The notes under the pieces were generated by a model that saw nothing but the letters and a program-made list of their open reading frames with translations, had not been told where the DNA came from and did no database searches. This document shows, piece by piece, positions 23,501-33,810 of a stretch of DNA of 64,000 nt. The first letter of the stretch is position 1; each line of letters starts with the position of its first letter. The DNA comes from Leptodontidium sp. MPI-SDFR-AT-0119 (lineage: Eukaryota > Ascomycota > Leotiomycetes > Helotiales > Leptodontidiaceae): assembly GCA_020726505.1 (NCBI GenBank), contig JAHLEZ010000012.1, forward strand, positions 310,001 through 374,000. Reading direction: 5' to 3'. The translations under genes were made by a program, and so were the position numbers.

Positions 23501-24706
23501 GTAGCTTTTAAGGTTATCGCCCTCTGATCTTTCCCCAGTGAAATGCATCGTGTGCTAGTGCTAGTCCACTTGACGATCCACGCGGGGCTTGTCAAGGATG
23601 GCCCCGTTTGACAGGGACTTGGACGTGGATGCTTGAGATGTGATGCATCCTGTCGTGAAGGATGCGCACACTGGAGTCCTTCGGAGATCCTCTTCGAAAT
23701 ACTGTACTGTAATTTACGTAGCAAAGTTAATTGGCACGGTTCGGAACATTTCATGTTGAGGCTCGAAGAAAGAAGTCAGGCTAATGCAGAATCGTCATAC
23801 AAGAGAAGTGGGAAAGTCAAAATCCGACCATGTGCTATACAATATCGATGCATTGCAAAGTTCCCGAAGCGTCGTCACTTGAAAACCAGAAGCTGCTGCT
23901 ACTGTACCAATGGAGATCGAGGGGCACGTGAAGCCCGTATGTTACCAGTTTCGGTATGTTAAGGGCATGCCAACAATGCTCGCGTGCGCAATTACGGCCC
24001 ATCCTTCTCTTTTGACGTAGGCTGTCATGAGTATTCGTGATATTGAGCCATCTTACGCCGTATGGCTTCACTTTGATATTTTTGAACACCAAGCACAATC
24101 CAAGGAAACATGTCAAAGGAGGTGAAGAAACACCACGAAGTATGGGCCTTCTCGTTCCCCTGGATTCGGAAGACGGACGCCATGCAGCCACCCCCTGAGC
24201 CTTGTCAGCGACTCAGCGGCAGCCCACTTCCACTTCCACTGATCTTCGTTGCCAAGAGCCGGCTGGAGATATTATCAACAGCAGCTTGACTCCGCCCCCA
24301 TCATGCTTCGTCTCTTTACGTACGTCTGTATGCTTGCTTGCTTTCCCTTGGTGCCTGCTTTTCACTTCTGTTGATACATCGTCGCTTGACTTCCTCTTTT
24401 TCCTTGCCTTCCCTTCTTCTCTATTACACTGCTATGTCAAGCTCTGCCAAGATTCTTATTCCGGTACTCCTTTTCACAAGGCTCTGGCTGTGGCTCCTCC
24501 CTGACGCGAATCTCCCAACATTCATTCTGCCTACCCTGACTTGACAGGCTGCACTTGAATCGCCTCACACTCTTTTGTTTGTTTAATTACGCCAGTCTGA
24601 AACCGACGATTTAGTAAAGCAATATACTTTTGGAACGCCGAGCAGAGTTATTGGAGGGATCTGAACTACTGAGTGGGAAGTTCTGGGTGAGCTCGATTCC
24701 GCAACA
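20557..24706. other. Long gene-poor stretch
   Basis: About 4.1 kb without a gene I can support. A minus-strand stretch around 22900-23200 stays open for 94 codons with fairly protein-like composition (SWKLRALPNLILSSRTLPFE) and then breaks, so it might be a relic, but no family is recognisable. The last 500 bp (24200-24700) are pyrimidine-rich and are probably the promoter and leader of the PAP2 gene. Confidence 0.45.
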
Positions 24707-26052
24707 ATGGTAGCCCTAAATGTTTCGGTACCCTACGAGGAACCCGAATGGAACTCATCCCCTGCTTGGAGGTTACCTGGCTGGGCAGAACCGATTGTAA
24801 GACTTCACACTGGCCCCCCTAAGGCACGAGCTGACACATCGTCCAGATGGTTGCCAGTATACTCGTGGGCTCAATGATCATAACACGAAGACGAGGATTC
24901 CGTCTGTTGGGCGGATGGGGAAAGAAGAATGGCCTCCTGGATGACGATGCAGACGACGACTCTGCTCGGGCTTCCGATGACCTCCTCGCACGAGAATACA
25001 TGTTCGGTCAATCCGGTAGCTGGAGCGAGGACTCAATGGCCACGATGAAGAACCCGCCTAAGAAGCGATCCTGTTGTGGAGCAGTGATATACACACCAAA
25101 CTCGTCTCGCTTTTCGAACCATTTGCACAGCAGGATCATGCAGAAATTCCCCTTTCTGATGGAGATGTTCTATTGGATCATAACATACGCCTTCTACCGC
25201 TGCACGAGCGTCATGTCGCAGACTATCTTTTCGAAGACGGGGATATGGGATATAGCGCAGGACCGTGGGCTGGCAATATTGGAGTTCGAGCAGTTTTCAT
25301 GGCTGAGCTTCCTTTGGCCCGTACACGAGAGAGATGTGCAACAATGGTTCATGCACGGACACCAGACGTTTTTGACAGTCTTAAATCGCTCGTACGCCTT
25401 GATTCATATTCCTGGAACCGTCGGGTATGTCGTCCATTTTGTTGTTTGAGAGTCTTGCTGACCGGATTCAAGATTTATCGCGTGGTATTACTATGTCGCT
25501 CCTTCCTTCAACACGTTCTCTATCGTCAGAAGAACCATGACCCTCACGAACCTCCTCGCATTTATAATTTTCATCATATATCCATGCATGCCACCTCGCC
25601 TGCTCCCACGCGAGTACGGCTTCCTCGATAGCGTAGGACACAACAACGCGGAAAGTGTGTGGATGAGCGGGAAATATGTAAATTCCTTGGCCGCAATGCC
25701 GTCCATGCATTTCGGGTACTCGTTCTGCATCGGATGCACCATGTTGTACCACGCGGGAATCATGCGCAAATCGCTCGAGCCGGGAGAGACACGGAAGTCG
25801 AAGCCGTGGCAGCTCTTCTATCTCCTCGTCGCCATCGGATACCCTTGCTGGATCCTGATCACGATTGTTGCGACCGCTAACCATTACTACTTGGACGCCT
25901 GTATATCTTTCTTCGTGGTCATTATTGCATTTCTCTGTAACAGGGTATTTTTCGTAATGTTGCCTCTGGAAGATCTTCTTCTGTGGTGCTTGAGGATCGA
26001 GAAACCGATACCTAGTACTGGAGATAGAGCTCGAAGGATGGCTCGGGCATGA
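24707..26052 (+). CDS. PAP2-superfamily membrane protein (IPC synthase/AUR1-like)
   Basis: Integral membrane protein of 415 aa. Exons: 24707-24796, 24847-25424, 25473-26052 (introns 50 and 48 nt). The first exon is a short hydrophilic leader. An acidic loop, LDDDADDDSARASDDLL, follows the first hydrophobic segment. The C-terminal half has PAP2-type phosphotransferase motifs: AAMPSMHFGYSF (the PSxH element) and ATANHYYLDA (the HxxxD element), between hydrophobic segments LTNLLAFIIFIIYP and LVAIGYPCWILITIV. Relatives include the fungal inositol-phosphorylceramide synthase AUR1 and a wider set of uncharacterised PAP2_3 proteins. A role in lipid phosphate or sphingolipid head-group transfer is likely; true AUR1 identity is not shown. 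Confidence 0.85.
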
Positions 26053-27186
26053 GGGCTTGGATGTATTGCATTTAGAAAGGCGTTTCTCGCGCGGAGCGCT
26101 GTTGGGTTTTCTTTTCGACACCATGGCATAGCCTAAGGACCGGGCGGTGGTATGGAAAACAGGCAGTAAACCATACTGATACTGATGGGATTGGATGAGC
26201 TATCGCAGCTCTTTGAAGGATATAGGAAGAGAAAGGAGAAGAGGAGAGAAGGGAAAGATTAAATAGCAAAGAAGACTTCTTTCAACGTGAGATGTTGAAC
26301 TTAGCTTTCGCCTGGTCGACCCTTGGTGCCACCCGACGGCAATGTGTCGCTGCTCACACGCAATTGGTAGAGCTTGGTCATCGTGAGAGAGTGAGTTCGT
26401 TTGGATAAATAGGTAGGTCGGGGTCGGTAGCTGTTTGGGCTTCACCTCGTCCCACGTGGGGTCAGACACTAGGGATATGCATTTGATGATCTTCTTGGTG
26501 CTGTAGAAGCCCGCTGCTTTCTTTCTGAGATATTAAGTACTGCCAGGCCAATATATATATACACATATATACATATATAATACATATATACTTTGTAGAC
26601 AGAAACAATGTCGCTAGCGTATCCTAAAACATAGGGAGCACAGAATCGTTCAGTTAGAACCTTTAATGATAGCATGATCCTATGACAAAAGTATAACAAC
26701 AATACAACAATAGAAAGCACTTGTCTTCCTTCTAGCTGTGCTTTTCTGCAGTTCCTGGTTCGGCGTGCGTGCGTGCATTATATATATACCCGTGCTACTA
26801 CTTACTTAACTTACTTGCTTCCTGTACCTGCATCGACAGGGGTCATGGTGCGTGCCCATCAGCCCCGCGACTGACTGGTTGGCCTGATGCGCGAGGCCCC
26901 CAGCCTCTCGAATTCCATTGTTGCTGCAAATACACAGCTCTCCCCACAGAGTAATCCACCACACATCCCTCTTTCTTTCTGCCAACATCCTTTCAAAGAC
27001 CAATTCGCCCTATACAAACATCTCTTCACTCGTTCGAGCCGTCTTTCTTCGAGATCACTATCCCTTACGCACATCGATCGATTGATCACTTACTTGGCCG
27101 TCCAGGTCCTGTCAGCTTTCCTCCATCGTAACAGAATAAATAGCTCCAACCTCCTCAATCCCATCACTCTACTCTTTCACAATACA
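26053..27186. other. Intergenic between PAP2 and BTB genes
   Basis: About 1.1 kb holding the end of the PAP2 transcript and the promoter and leader of the BTB gene. The 27000-27180 part is CT-rich with several direct pyrimidine runs just before the ATG, typical of a fungal 5' leader. I see no gene. Confidence 0.45.
26552..26592. repeat. AT-rich (TATA/ACAT) simple repeat
   Basis: TA-dinucleotide tract mixed with ACATAT units in the 1.1 kb between the PAP2 gene and the BTB gene. A second short TA run is near 26778-26788. Confidence 0.85.
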
Positions 27187-28121
27187 ATGGCGGATGCAGG
27201 CGAAAACTATGAGGAGCTTATCCCAGCTGATACCCCAGCAGATGTTGAGATGGGTGGTGACGTGCCGGTTGTTGAAATTGAAGCTGAGGAGGGAGATGGC
27301 ATGCCCTTCCAGGGAGAGTCAGGCGAGGAGACCACCGTTCGAACGACTTACATCGACTACCTCAAGAGTCCAGTCATACATTTGTTAGTCGGACAAGGCG
27401 ATGAGCAGGCTCTCTTGACTGCCCATCAAGCTCTCATCACCCGAAGCCCATGGTTCGCCGACGCCTGTGCCAAATTCAGCGACGATGTCTCCGTAAGCAT
27501 TGGAATCAATTGCGTTGCACTCATGCAGCTAACAAACGAACTAGGAGCGCCGAATTGACCTCATTGACGAAGATCTCGACGCCGTTGGATGTTTCCTCGA
27601 GTTCCTCTACACCGGCGACTACTTCCCACGCAAGATTGCTGGATCCCGCGATCTCGAGAGAGATCCAACCACTCCCGAAGTCGACGAGACGGGTGACCAA
27701 CTCCTGAAGCATGCCCGAGTCTATACTCTCGGCGAGACGCTCAACCTCCCAGCTCTCAAGTCCCTCGCATCCTCCAAGATACACTGCGTCAACTCCACCG
27801 CAAAGGGCGAGATCGCATATGCCAGATACGTCTACGCCCACACCCAGAAGGACGACACCACCATCCGTGCTCCAGTTGCCAACTTCTGGGCCACTCGCAG
27901 TCACACCCTACGCGCCGAGGCCGAGGACGAGTTCCGCTCAATGTGTTTGGAGTTCCCTCAGTTCGGATACGACGTTCTTAGTGAGTTCCCTCGGAAGTTG
28001 GTTTTCTATGCGTATACTGACTCTTTAAACAGCCCGTGTTCTAGACGAGAAGCTCAAGCGAGAGAAGCAGGAGAAGATGCATCCTACTCCAGGCAGTTCC
28101 CGGAAGCGCCCCCGCGCATAG
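27187..28121 (+). CDS. BTB/POZ domain protein
   Basis: Exons: 27187-27492, 27545-27980, 28033-28121 (introns 52 and 52 nt), 276 aa. An acidic N-terminal region (residues 1-45) precedes a BTB domain at about residues 55-175: KSPVIHLLVGQGDEQALLTA, HQALITRSPWFADAC, then DAVGCFLEFLYTGDYFPRK and HARVYTLGETLNLPALKSLA. The C-terminus is a short basic tail (EKLKREKQEKMHPTP, then RKRPRA), possibly a nuclear signal. BTB domains mediate dimerisation and CUL3 ligase recruitment, but there is no kelch, BACK or DNA-binding domain, so the partner is unknown. Such stand-alone BTB proteins are numerous in Pezizomycotina. Confidence 0.88.
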
Positions 28122-28748
28122 AGGGTACAAACAAAAGAGGTAGCGTATGCTCCAGCAATTACAGGAGTTCGGTTTGTACAATTTCTTTTTTTTGGCAGGG
28201 CAAAGCTTGTCATCGCATTCTGCACTACAAGAAGGAGTTTCCATTCTCTTTTTACGGAACGGCAATGGTCGTGGTAGGTTAATTAGGGGGTGGGATGGAT
28301 AGGTGGGTGTGGAAGGCTAGTTCTCGTATTTGCTTTTCTATGAACAGAAAAGCTGCCTTGTATACTAGCTAGGACATGGGAACACAACTGGCAAAAGCCG
28401 AACAAAACGCTTTACGAAAGGATTTCACTCTATGTATCGTATCGACTGCATTTTGATTGATACCCCACCACAGAACGCTAGACAAAACAGAGAAAGGTAT
28501 CCATCCATCCGACCAAATTTTTGCGCCATTCTCTCGCTGTTTCAAAGATCCACACATTTCAACAGACCTAAATCAAGACATTAATCATCAAGGAGCCTCG
28601 CTCAAAATTCCAGGCAAACTCCCGCATAGGCATGACAACCATCCTCGCTCCTTCCAGTGTTCCCCCGCCATCATCCAGGGATTTCGGTTTCAATACCCCT
28701 CCATCCTGCACATTGCTCAATCAGCACCCGTACATTACAAATTTCCAA

Positions 28749-29849
28749 TCAAATGATTGAAGACTGGTCGAAATCATACCTCTGTCCAGCAGGCACAGGA
28801 GGACGTCCAGGTCCCATTGAACCCTGACCACCCATTCCCGTCATGTTTGGCTCTGGCAGCTCCGGACTTCTGGGGATCTGGGCAGTGGCTGGATAGCCAC
28901 GGTTGATGGGGTGGTAGAGTAAAGCTCCGATATTATGCACGAAGAGGGGGTACAGCATCTCAGTGATTTTCTCCTTGTTGGCGAATTCGAGAGCTCGTTC
29001 GAATGGGATCCTAGGGGGTGGGGTCAGGATGAGAACTGGAAGTTGGGAAGGAGGGGAAACGTGAGGGTGGTGGGAAGACATACCAGACGCCTTTCAGATG
29101 CATGGGTCCTATCTTCACGACATGCTTTTGCTTCTCGCTTTTGAGGATTCCATCTCGTCGACCACGAGTCATGCCTGCGACATTTAGAAGTTTGGTTCCA
29201 TTGACCATGTGGTTGTCTGTTGGGGGAGTTAGTCTTGTGCCATCTCGAGGTTCAGGACTAGGCAGGTGGTGGATGGATGGATGGGTGGATATCTACCCTC
29301 TCGTCTAGCAACACAAGTGCCCTTGACATCGACTTGAAAGCACAATGTCCCCTCATCCTCCCACAACGTAGCAGTGACCCTCGGCTTAACACCAATGGGT
29401 GCAATTTGTCCCGTCGTATCCATGTTCATGCTCTGAGCAGCATAGTCTCCATTATCTTGCGGTGAAACAGCCATAGGCGGGAGCTGAGGGCCCTGCGACT
29501 GAGTCGGTGGAGGAGGGTAGGAACGCGAGGAGGGGTCTTGAGGATAACGAAGTCGGATATCGTAGGAGTATTGAGGATATTGGCTGGAAGTCTGTCCGTC
29601 CTGATTTCCTTGACCTTGCTCGGGTGGTTGCGGTAGGTACTTATAAGGCTGGCCGCTGCCGTTGCCTTGCGCGGGCGGACCATATGGAGAGACGTGCACT
29701 GGAGGGGGCATCTCGGACGACGACATGATGATGCTGCTGCCAGTAGGCTGGCTGGAGCTGAGGATTGGGAGGGAAGTGTCTCTGGGAGGATTGACGGTGT
29801 GAGGAGTAAAGGGGTGAAGTGAGTTGGGGGAATAATCTATCGAGACCAT
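28749..29849 (-). CDS. stuA: APSES transcription factor StuA (short form)
   Basis: Morphogenesis regulator that binds DNA through an APSES (bHLH-like) domain and controls conidiation and sexual development. Exons on the minus strand: 29849-29297, 29216-29084, 29010-28749 (introns 80 and 73 nt), 315 aa. The N-terminal half is Pro/Gln/Ser-rich. The APSES domain (about residues 155-265) reads [71 protein letters not shown] and [20 protein letters not shown], almost invariant for StuA. The protein then ends about 60 residues later, whereas Aspergillus StuA runs some 300 residues further. An alternative splice at 28781 also meets a stop within five codons. The start codon is the first in-frame Met; a later Met at about 29724 is possible. 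Confidence 0.9.
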
Positions 29850-29873
29850 CTCTGGGATCGAGTGTTATTATTA

Positions 29874-29897
29874 GCTGCTGCTGCTGCTGCTGCTGCT
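29874..29897. repeat. (GCT)8 trinucleotide repeat in the stuA leader
   Basis: Eight GCT units (CAG-type on the stuA sense strand) about 25 bp upstream of the proposed stuA ATG, so in its 5' leader. Confidence 0.95.
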
Positions 29898-30040
29898 ATG
29901 CTGGCTATCAACGTGGGGTAGGCGAGGTAGGGTAGCTGACCAGGGTCCGGCTTACTCTGTACGGAATGAGTGTGAACTCACAACGTTCTCCTTGACTGGA
30001 AGTATCAGAACAGACAAAAGGGTTTGAAAAGAAGATAAGA

Positions 30041-30074
30041 GGGAGGGGAGGGAGGGAGGGAGGGAGGGAGGGAG
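30041..30074. repeat. GGGA/GGGAGG purine tract upstream of stuA
   Basis: Tandem GGGA units; on the stuA sense strand this is a CT-rich tract, common just upstream of transcription starts in filamentous fungi. Confidence 0.9.
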
Positions 30075-30152
30075 AGAAAGAAAGAAAGGGAGAAGATGAA
30101 AAGAAGGGGACGAAAGGATTCTGGGAAAGACGAGAGCTATCGGACACACACA

Positions 30153-30159
30153 GCCTTAT
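30153..30159 (-). promoter_or_regulatory. Possible TATA element for stuA
   Basis: TATAAGG on the minus strand, about 300 bp upstream of the stuA ATG and just upstream of the CT-rich tract. Position fits a core promoter with a long leader, but this rests on the motif alone. Confidence 0.3.
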
Positions 30160-30163
30160 AGAG

Positions 30164-30193
30164 CCCAAGCCCAAGCCCAAGCCCAAGCCCAAA
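30164..30193. repeat. (CCCAAG)5 hexamer repeat
   Basis: Five near-perfect CCCAAG units (CTTGGG on the stuA sense strand), directly beside the possible TATA element. Confidence 0.95.
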
Positions 30194-30650
30194 CAAATGC
30201 AGACGAAATGCGTGGATGCATGGGCGATTTTAGCGATGATCAAGCCTCCTTATCAGCCATATGCTGCACCTTTCCTTGTCTTTCTTGCCTTGCCTTGTAT
30301 TTCCAGGTTGCCTTGACTTTTGCCTTGCCTTGCCCGTCTTCTTTCAGTCCTCTTTCTACCTTCTCTTCCAGTGAAAGGTGCCCAGTGAAAGAGAGATGCC
30401 CAGTATCCGGTGGCTGCTGGCTGGCTTGCTTGCTTGCTTGAGGGCGTGCGGGCGGGTAACTGACTACCTACTGTACCTTGGCTTGCCATGAGGCAGGAGG
30501 TTATGTACGTGAAGCAAGAAGCATAATATTCTAGCTGCTGACCTTGGTAAGAGCTTGTACAGCTTTGTACCGTGCTACCTACTGCACTACTGTAGCTACC
30601 TACTGTAGTGTATGTAGCACTGGACTGGAGGGACTGACTACTTTAGAGAG

Positions 30651-30813
30651 GTACGGAAGGGGGTGGAAAGTGGGTCTCGCCCACCCTTGTACGACAGTAA
30701 GGTTTTCTTCCAATTAACAGTCTGAAATTCTAGAATTTTCTCCATAAGTTTCCTTATATATTAAGGCAAAATACTTGGGGTGGGCGAGACCCACTTTCCA
30801 CCCCCTTACGTAC
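30651..30813. repeat. Inverted-repeat element (possible MITE or hairpin)
   Basis: A perfect 30-bp inverted repeat at 30657-30686 and 30778-30807. Extended outward the arms reach 36 bp (30651-30686 and 30778-30813) with one mismatch. The 91-bp centre is AT-rich and contains no gene. An 11-bp direct repeat, GAGAGGTACGG, occurs at 30646-30656 and 30819-30829, close to the outer ends. The structure suits a small non-autonomous transposon or a transcribed hairpin. No second copy exists in this window. Confidence 0.7.
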
Positions 30814-31288
30814 GAGACGAGAGGTACGGTACTTGGCAGGAAAGGTCTTAGGTCTTCTCTTCTCTGCTTGCTCTTCTCGTGGAATAATATTAATGGGCGG
30901 GCAGGAGTTGGGCATCTTCTTTCCTTTCGAGCCCAGCAGCCAGCCCAGCAGGTTCCGGGTTCTCTTCCCCGTGGACCGAGATCAAGCCAACTGTATCTCG
31001 CTCGCCCTTCCATTGGCCAACCAAGCGAGATATCGGCCCCCCACGATCGCGCCTCGCACCCTTCACCTTCACCTTCACCCCGCCATTGCACATGACCTCC
31101 TCGGACCGCCGTTTGCATCATCCAACAACTTCACACCTTCTCTAGATTCTTTGGGGTTTAGGCCGCGCAATCTGGTGATATCTATCTACGGGACATGTTT
31201 GTTGTGAGCCAACAAGCCGACCTTTGAAGACACTGACTGCGTGCGTGCCCGAGCAACCCTCCCTCCACCCCCCTCCACTCACTCCACC

Positions 31289-33293
31289 ATGGCTGCTGCC
31301 AACCCCACTGCCACCCTGACCTCCCTCCTCCGAGGCTCGACAATTGAAGACCACGAAGAGGTTCTCAAAGCCGTCAATGCCGTCCTGAAGTCGTCGAAGA
31401 ACAATCCCGATGCTCTCCACACCCGAGTTGTAGCACTGCTCAAGCTCGACCGCTTCGACGATGCCCTGCGAGCCCTGGATGACGGAGGAGACAAATTGGC
31501 CGAACGCTGTGTTCTCGAGAAGGCATATGCGCTGTACAAGACTGGGCAGCTTGCTGACGCTGAAAAACTTGCACAGGGCGCGAAGAAGAGGGGTCTGAAG
31601 CACGTTGCGGCACAGGTGGCCTACCGGGCTGAGAAGTTCGAGGATGCTGCCCGGATATACCAGGAGTTGACCTCGCAGTCTGCTGCAATCGAGGGCGAGG
31701 AGAACGATTTGCGGATTAACAGTTCAGCAGCGGATGCGCAGCTCGAGTGGCAGGGCAATGGAGACAAAATCGAGCCAATCAGGAAGAAGCCTTCAAGAGA
31801 AGACCTCGAGGCTTTCGAGACATCGTATAATGCCGCTTGTGGATGTATTGCCAGAGGCGATTTGGGTCCTGGGAGTGTGCTATTGAAGAGAGCAAGAGAT
31901 CTATGTGAGGCTCTGGACGAGTTGAGTGATGAGGAGAAAAGAGCAGAGGTTCTACCTATCATGGTTCAACAGGCTTATGTTTTCACGAAGCTTGGAAAGC
32001 TGGTAGAGGCTGAAGCTTTGCAGAAGATGATCAAAATTGCTGAGTATGTTGTTGTCAGTAGTTTGTTGAGCAAGATTTCTAATGTATTGCAGTGTCCCAG
32101 AACCCCCTTCGAGAGTCATTGCCCAAAACAACGGCTTGGCCGCTTCAACAAAGAACGACAACCCATACTTGACTCAACGTATCTTTGACTCTGTTCCAAG
32201 TCTAATCCCTACAGAGAAGTTGTTTGAACATCAAGCAAGCATCTTAGAGCGCAACAGATACACAATCGATCTACAGTCGCAAAAGTACTCTGGAGTTGCA
32301 TATTCCACAGCTTCTATCATCTCGAAATCTCCATCTCCAACCATCTCTCCATATGTTGCCTCATTAGCTGTTCTTAACGCCGCTGGGCATGCCAAAAACG
32401 AGAATTCCAAAGCCAGCCTAAAAGCAATCCTTCCCGTCTTAGAAAAGCGACCAAAGGACGTCGGACTAATTCTCGTCATCATCCAACTCTACATCCTCAC
32501 CAACAACCCTGGTCCAGCCATCACCCTTCTTGAATCATTCTTCAAGCGCCTAGAGGAATCCACAAGGCCCACCGACCAAGATGTACGATTTGCACCTGGC
32601 TTGGTAGCACTTGCGGTCTCGCTCTATCGAATCTCGGGTCGCAAAGCACCTATTAGAACAGAATTGGGCAAAGCTGCCTCATACTGGCGTCGAAAATCAA
32701 AACCATCCGTCCAACTCCTCCGTGCAGCAGGCACCGCTCTCCTTGAGTCCGCCAATCCAGAAGATCTCTCCGCAGCTGGCGAGATCTTCTCCAGCCTCCG
32801 ACAACAGGACCCCACTGATCGTACTGCCATCGCCGGTTACGTAGCCTCCTATGCCACGACGGATTTAGCAAAAGTCTTTCCCAATCTCGAGAAACTGACT
32901 CCCGTCTCCCGTCTTGTCTCCGGCATCGACGCAGCAGCTCTCGAGGAAGCAGGCATTCCATCCCTACCAGTTCCCGCCAGAGCGAGCAAGAAACGCAGCG
33001 CCGAAACCGAGAAAGACAAAATCACGCCGCTCAAGAAGAAGAAGCTCAGCAAGTCTCGCACACCCAAGGATTTCGAGGAAGGGAAGAAGATGGACCCGGA
33101 GCGCTGGCTGCCGTTGAGGGATCGTAGCACTTACCGGCCGAAGGGCAAGAAGGGGAAGAAGAAGGCTATGGATTTGACACAAGGTGGTGTAGTTAAGGAA
33201 GAGGAGAGTTTAGAGTTGGCTGGTGGTGCGGGGACCGTGAAGGTTGAGAAGGCGACGGGTGGGAAGCCGAAGAAGAAAAAGGGGAAGAAGTAA
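31289..33293 (+). CDS. srp72: Signal recognition particle subunit SRP72
   Basis: Largest protein subunit of the cytosolic signal recognition particle, binding 7S RNA together with SRP68. Exons: 31289-32043 and 32093-33293 (intron 49 nt), 651 aa. The N-terminal two thirds are TPR-like helical repeats, for example NNPDALHTRVVALLKLDRFD and LEKAYALYKTGQLADAEKLA. The C-terminus has the diagnostic SRP72 RNA-binding element KKMDPERWLPLRDRSTYRPK followed by GKKGKKK, then a short acidic stretch and a lysine-rich end. The start is the first Met of the conserved TPR region and follows a CT-rich leader. It converges on the Sec7-PH gene with about 0.5 kb between stops. Confidence 0.95.
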
Positions 33294-33810
33294 ACAATTG
33301 GCCATTACAGTATAGAAGCTTCAGGTCAGCACAGCAAGATCCTGTTGTAGCAACTGCTTCTTTCGTCCACTGCTTCACGATGTCACAATTCTGATTTTTC
33401 GAGCATGCTCCAAACGAATGTGGGTTTCATATTGGACCCCCTCACCTCTTACACAGGTCATGTCTTTGTACGAAGCATTCCCATCCGGATCCAAAATCCG
33501 TCGAGCCCGCAACTACCAGTCTGCGCTGCTCATTCCAAGACAAAAACGCCAACCCCTCCCTCGCCCTGGACCCTAAACAAAGAACACAGCCAGCGAATGT
33601 AGTCTACCATCTAATATACACCCTCAAATGCCCGAACCCAAGAGAAAAAATGTGCTTTTGTATCGCAATGTGGTTGCCCAATTCCTGGATACTCCCATGT
33701 CCCATTCCATGCAATGCCTGCCAACTCCAGAACCATATACGAAGGAGTGTTGTACTAATTTTTATAAAAGAAAACATGTAAGAAAATCGGCATTGTTGCC
33801 GTGGTGTGCA
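33294..33810. other. Convergent 3' region of SRP72 and Sec7-PH genes
   Basis: About 0.5 kb between two stop codons. It should hold both polyadenylation regions. I see no gene or repeat. Confidence 0.5.

Larger units (their letters stand above)
29850..31288. other. Divergent stuA / SRP72 intergenic region
   Basis: About 1.4 kb between start codons, unusually rich in simple repeats plus the inverted-repeat element listed separately. On the stuA sense strand a GTGAGT at about 29979 could start a 5'-UTR intron. No protein-coding gene is supported. Confidence 0.5.

Noticed and set aside
24202..24544. 100-codon open frame before the PAP2 gene
   Set aside because: Pyrimidine-rich leader sequence giving Ser/Leu/Phe-rich translation; better read as 5' untranslated region.
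31142..31603. 153-codon antisense frame opposite the start of SRP72
   Set aside because: Shadow of the SRP72 coding frame, no recognisable domain.
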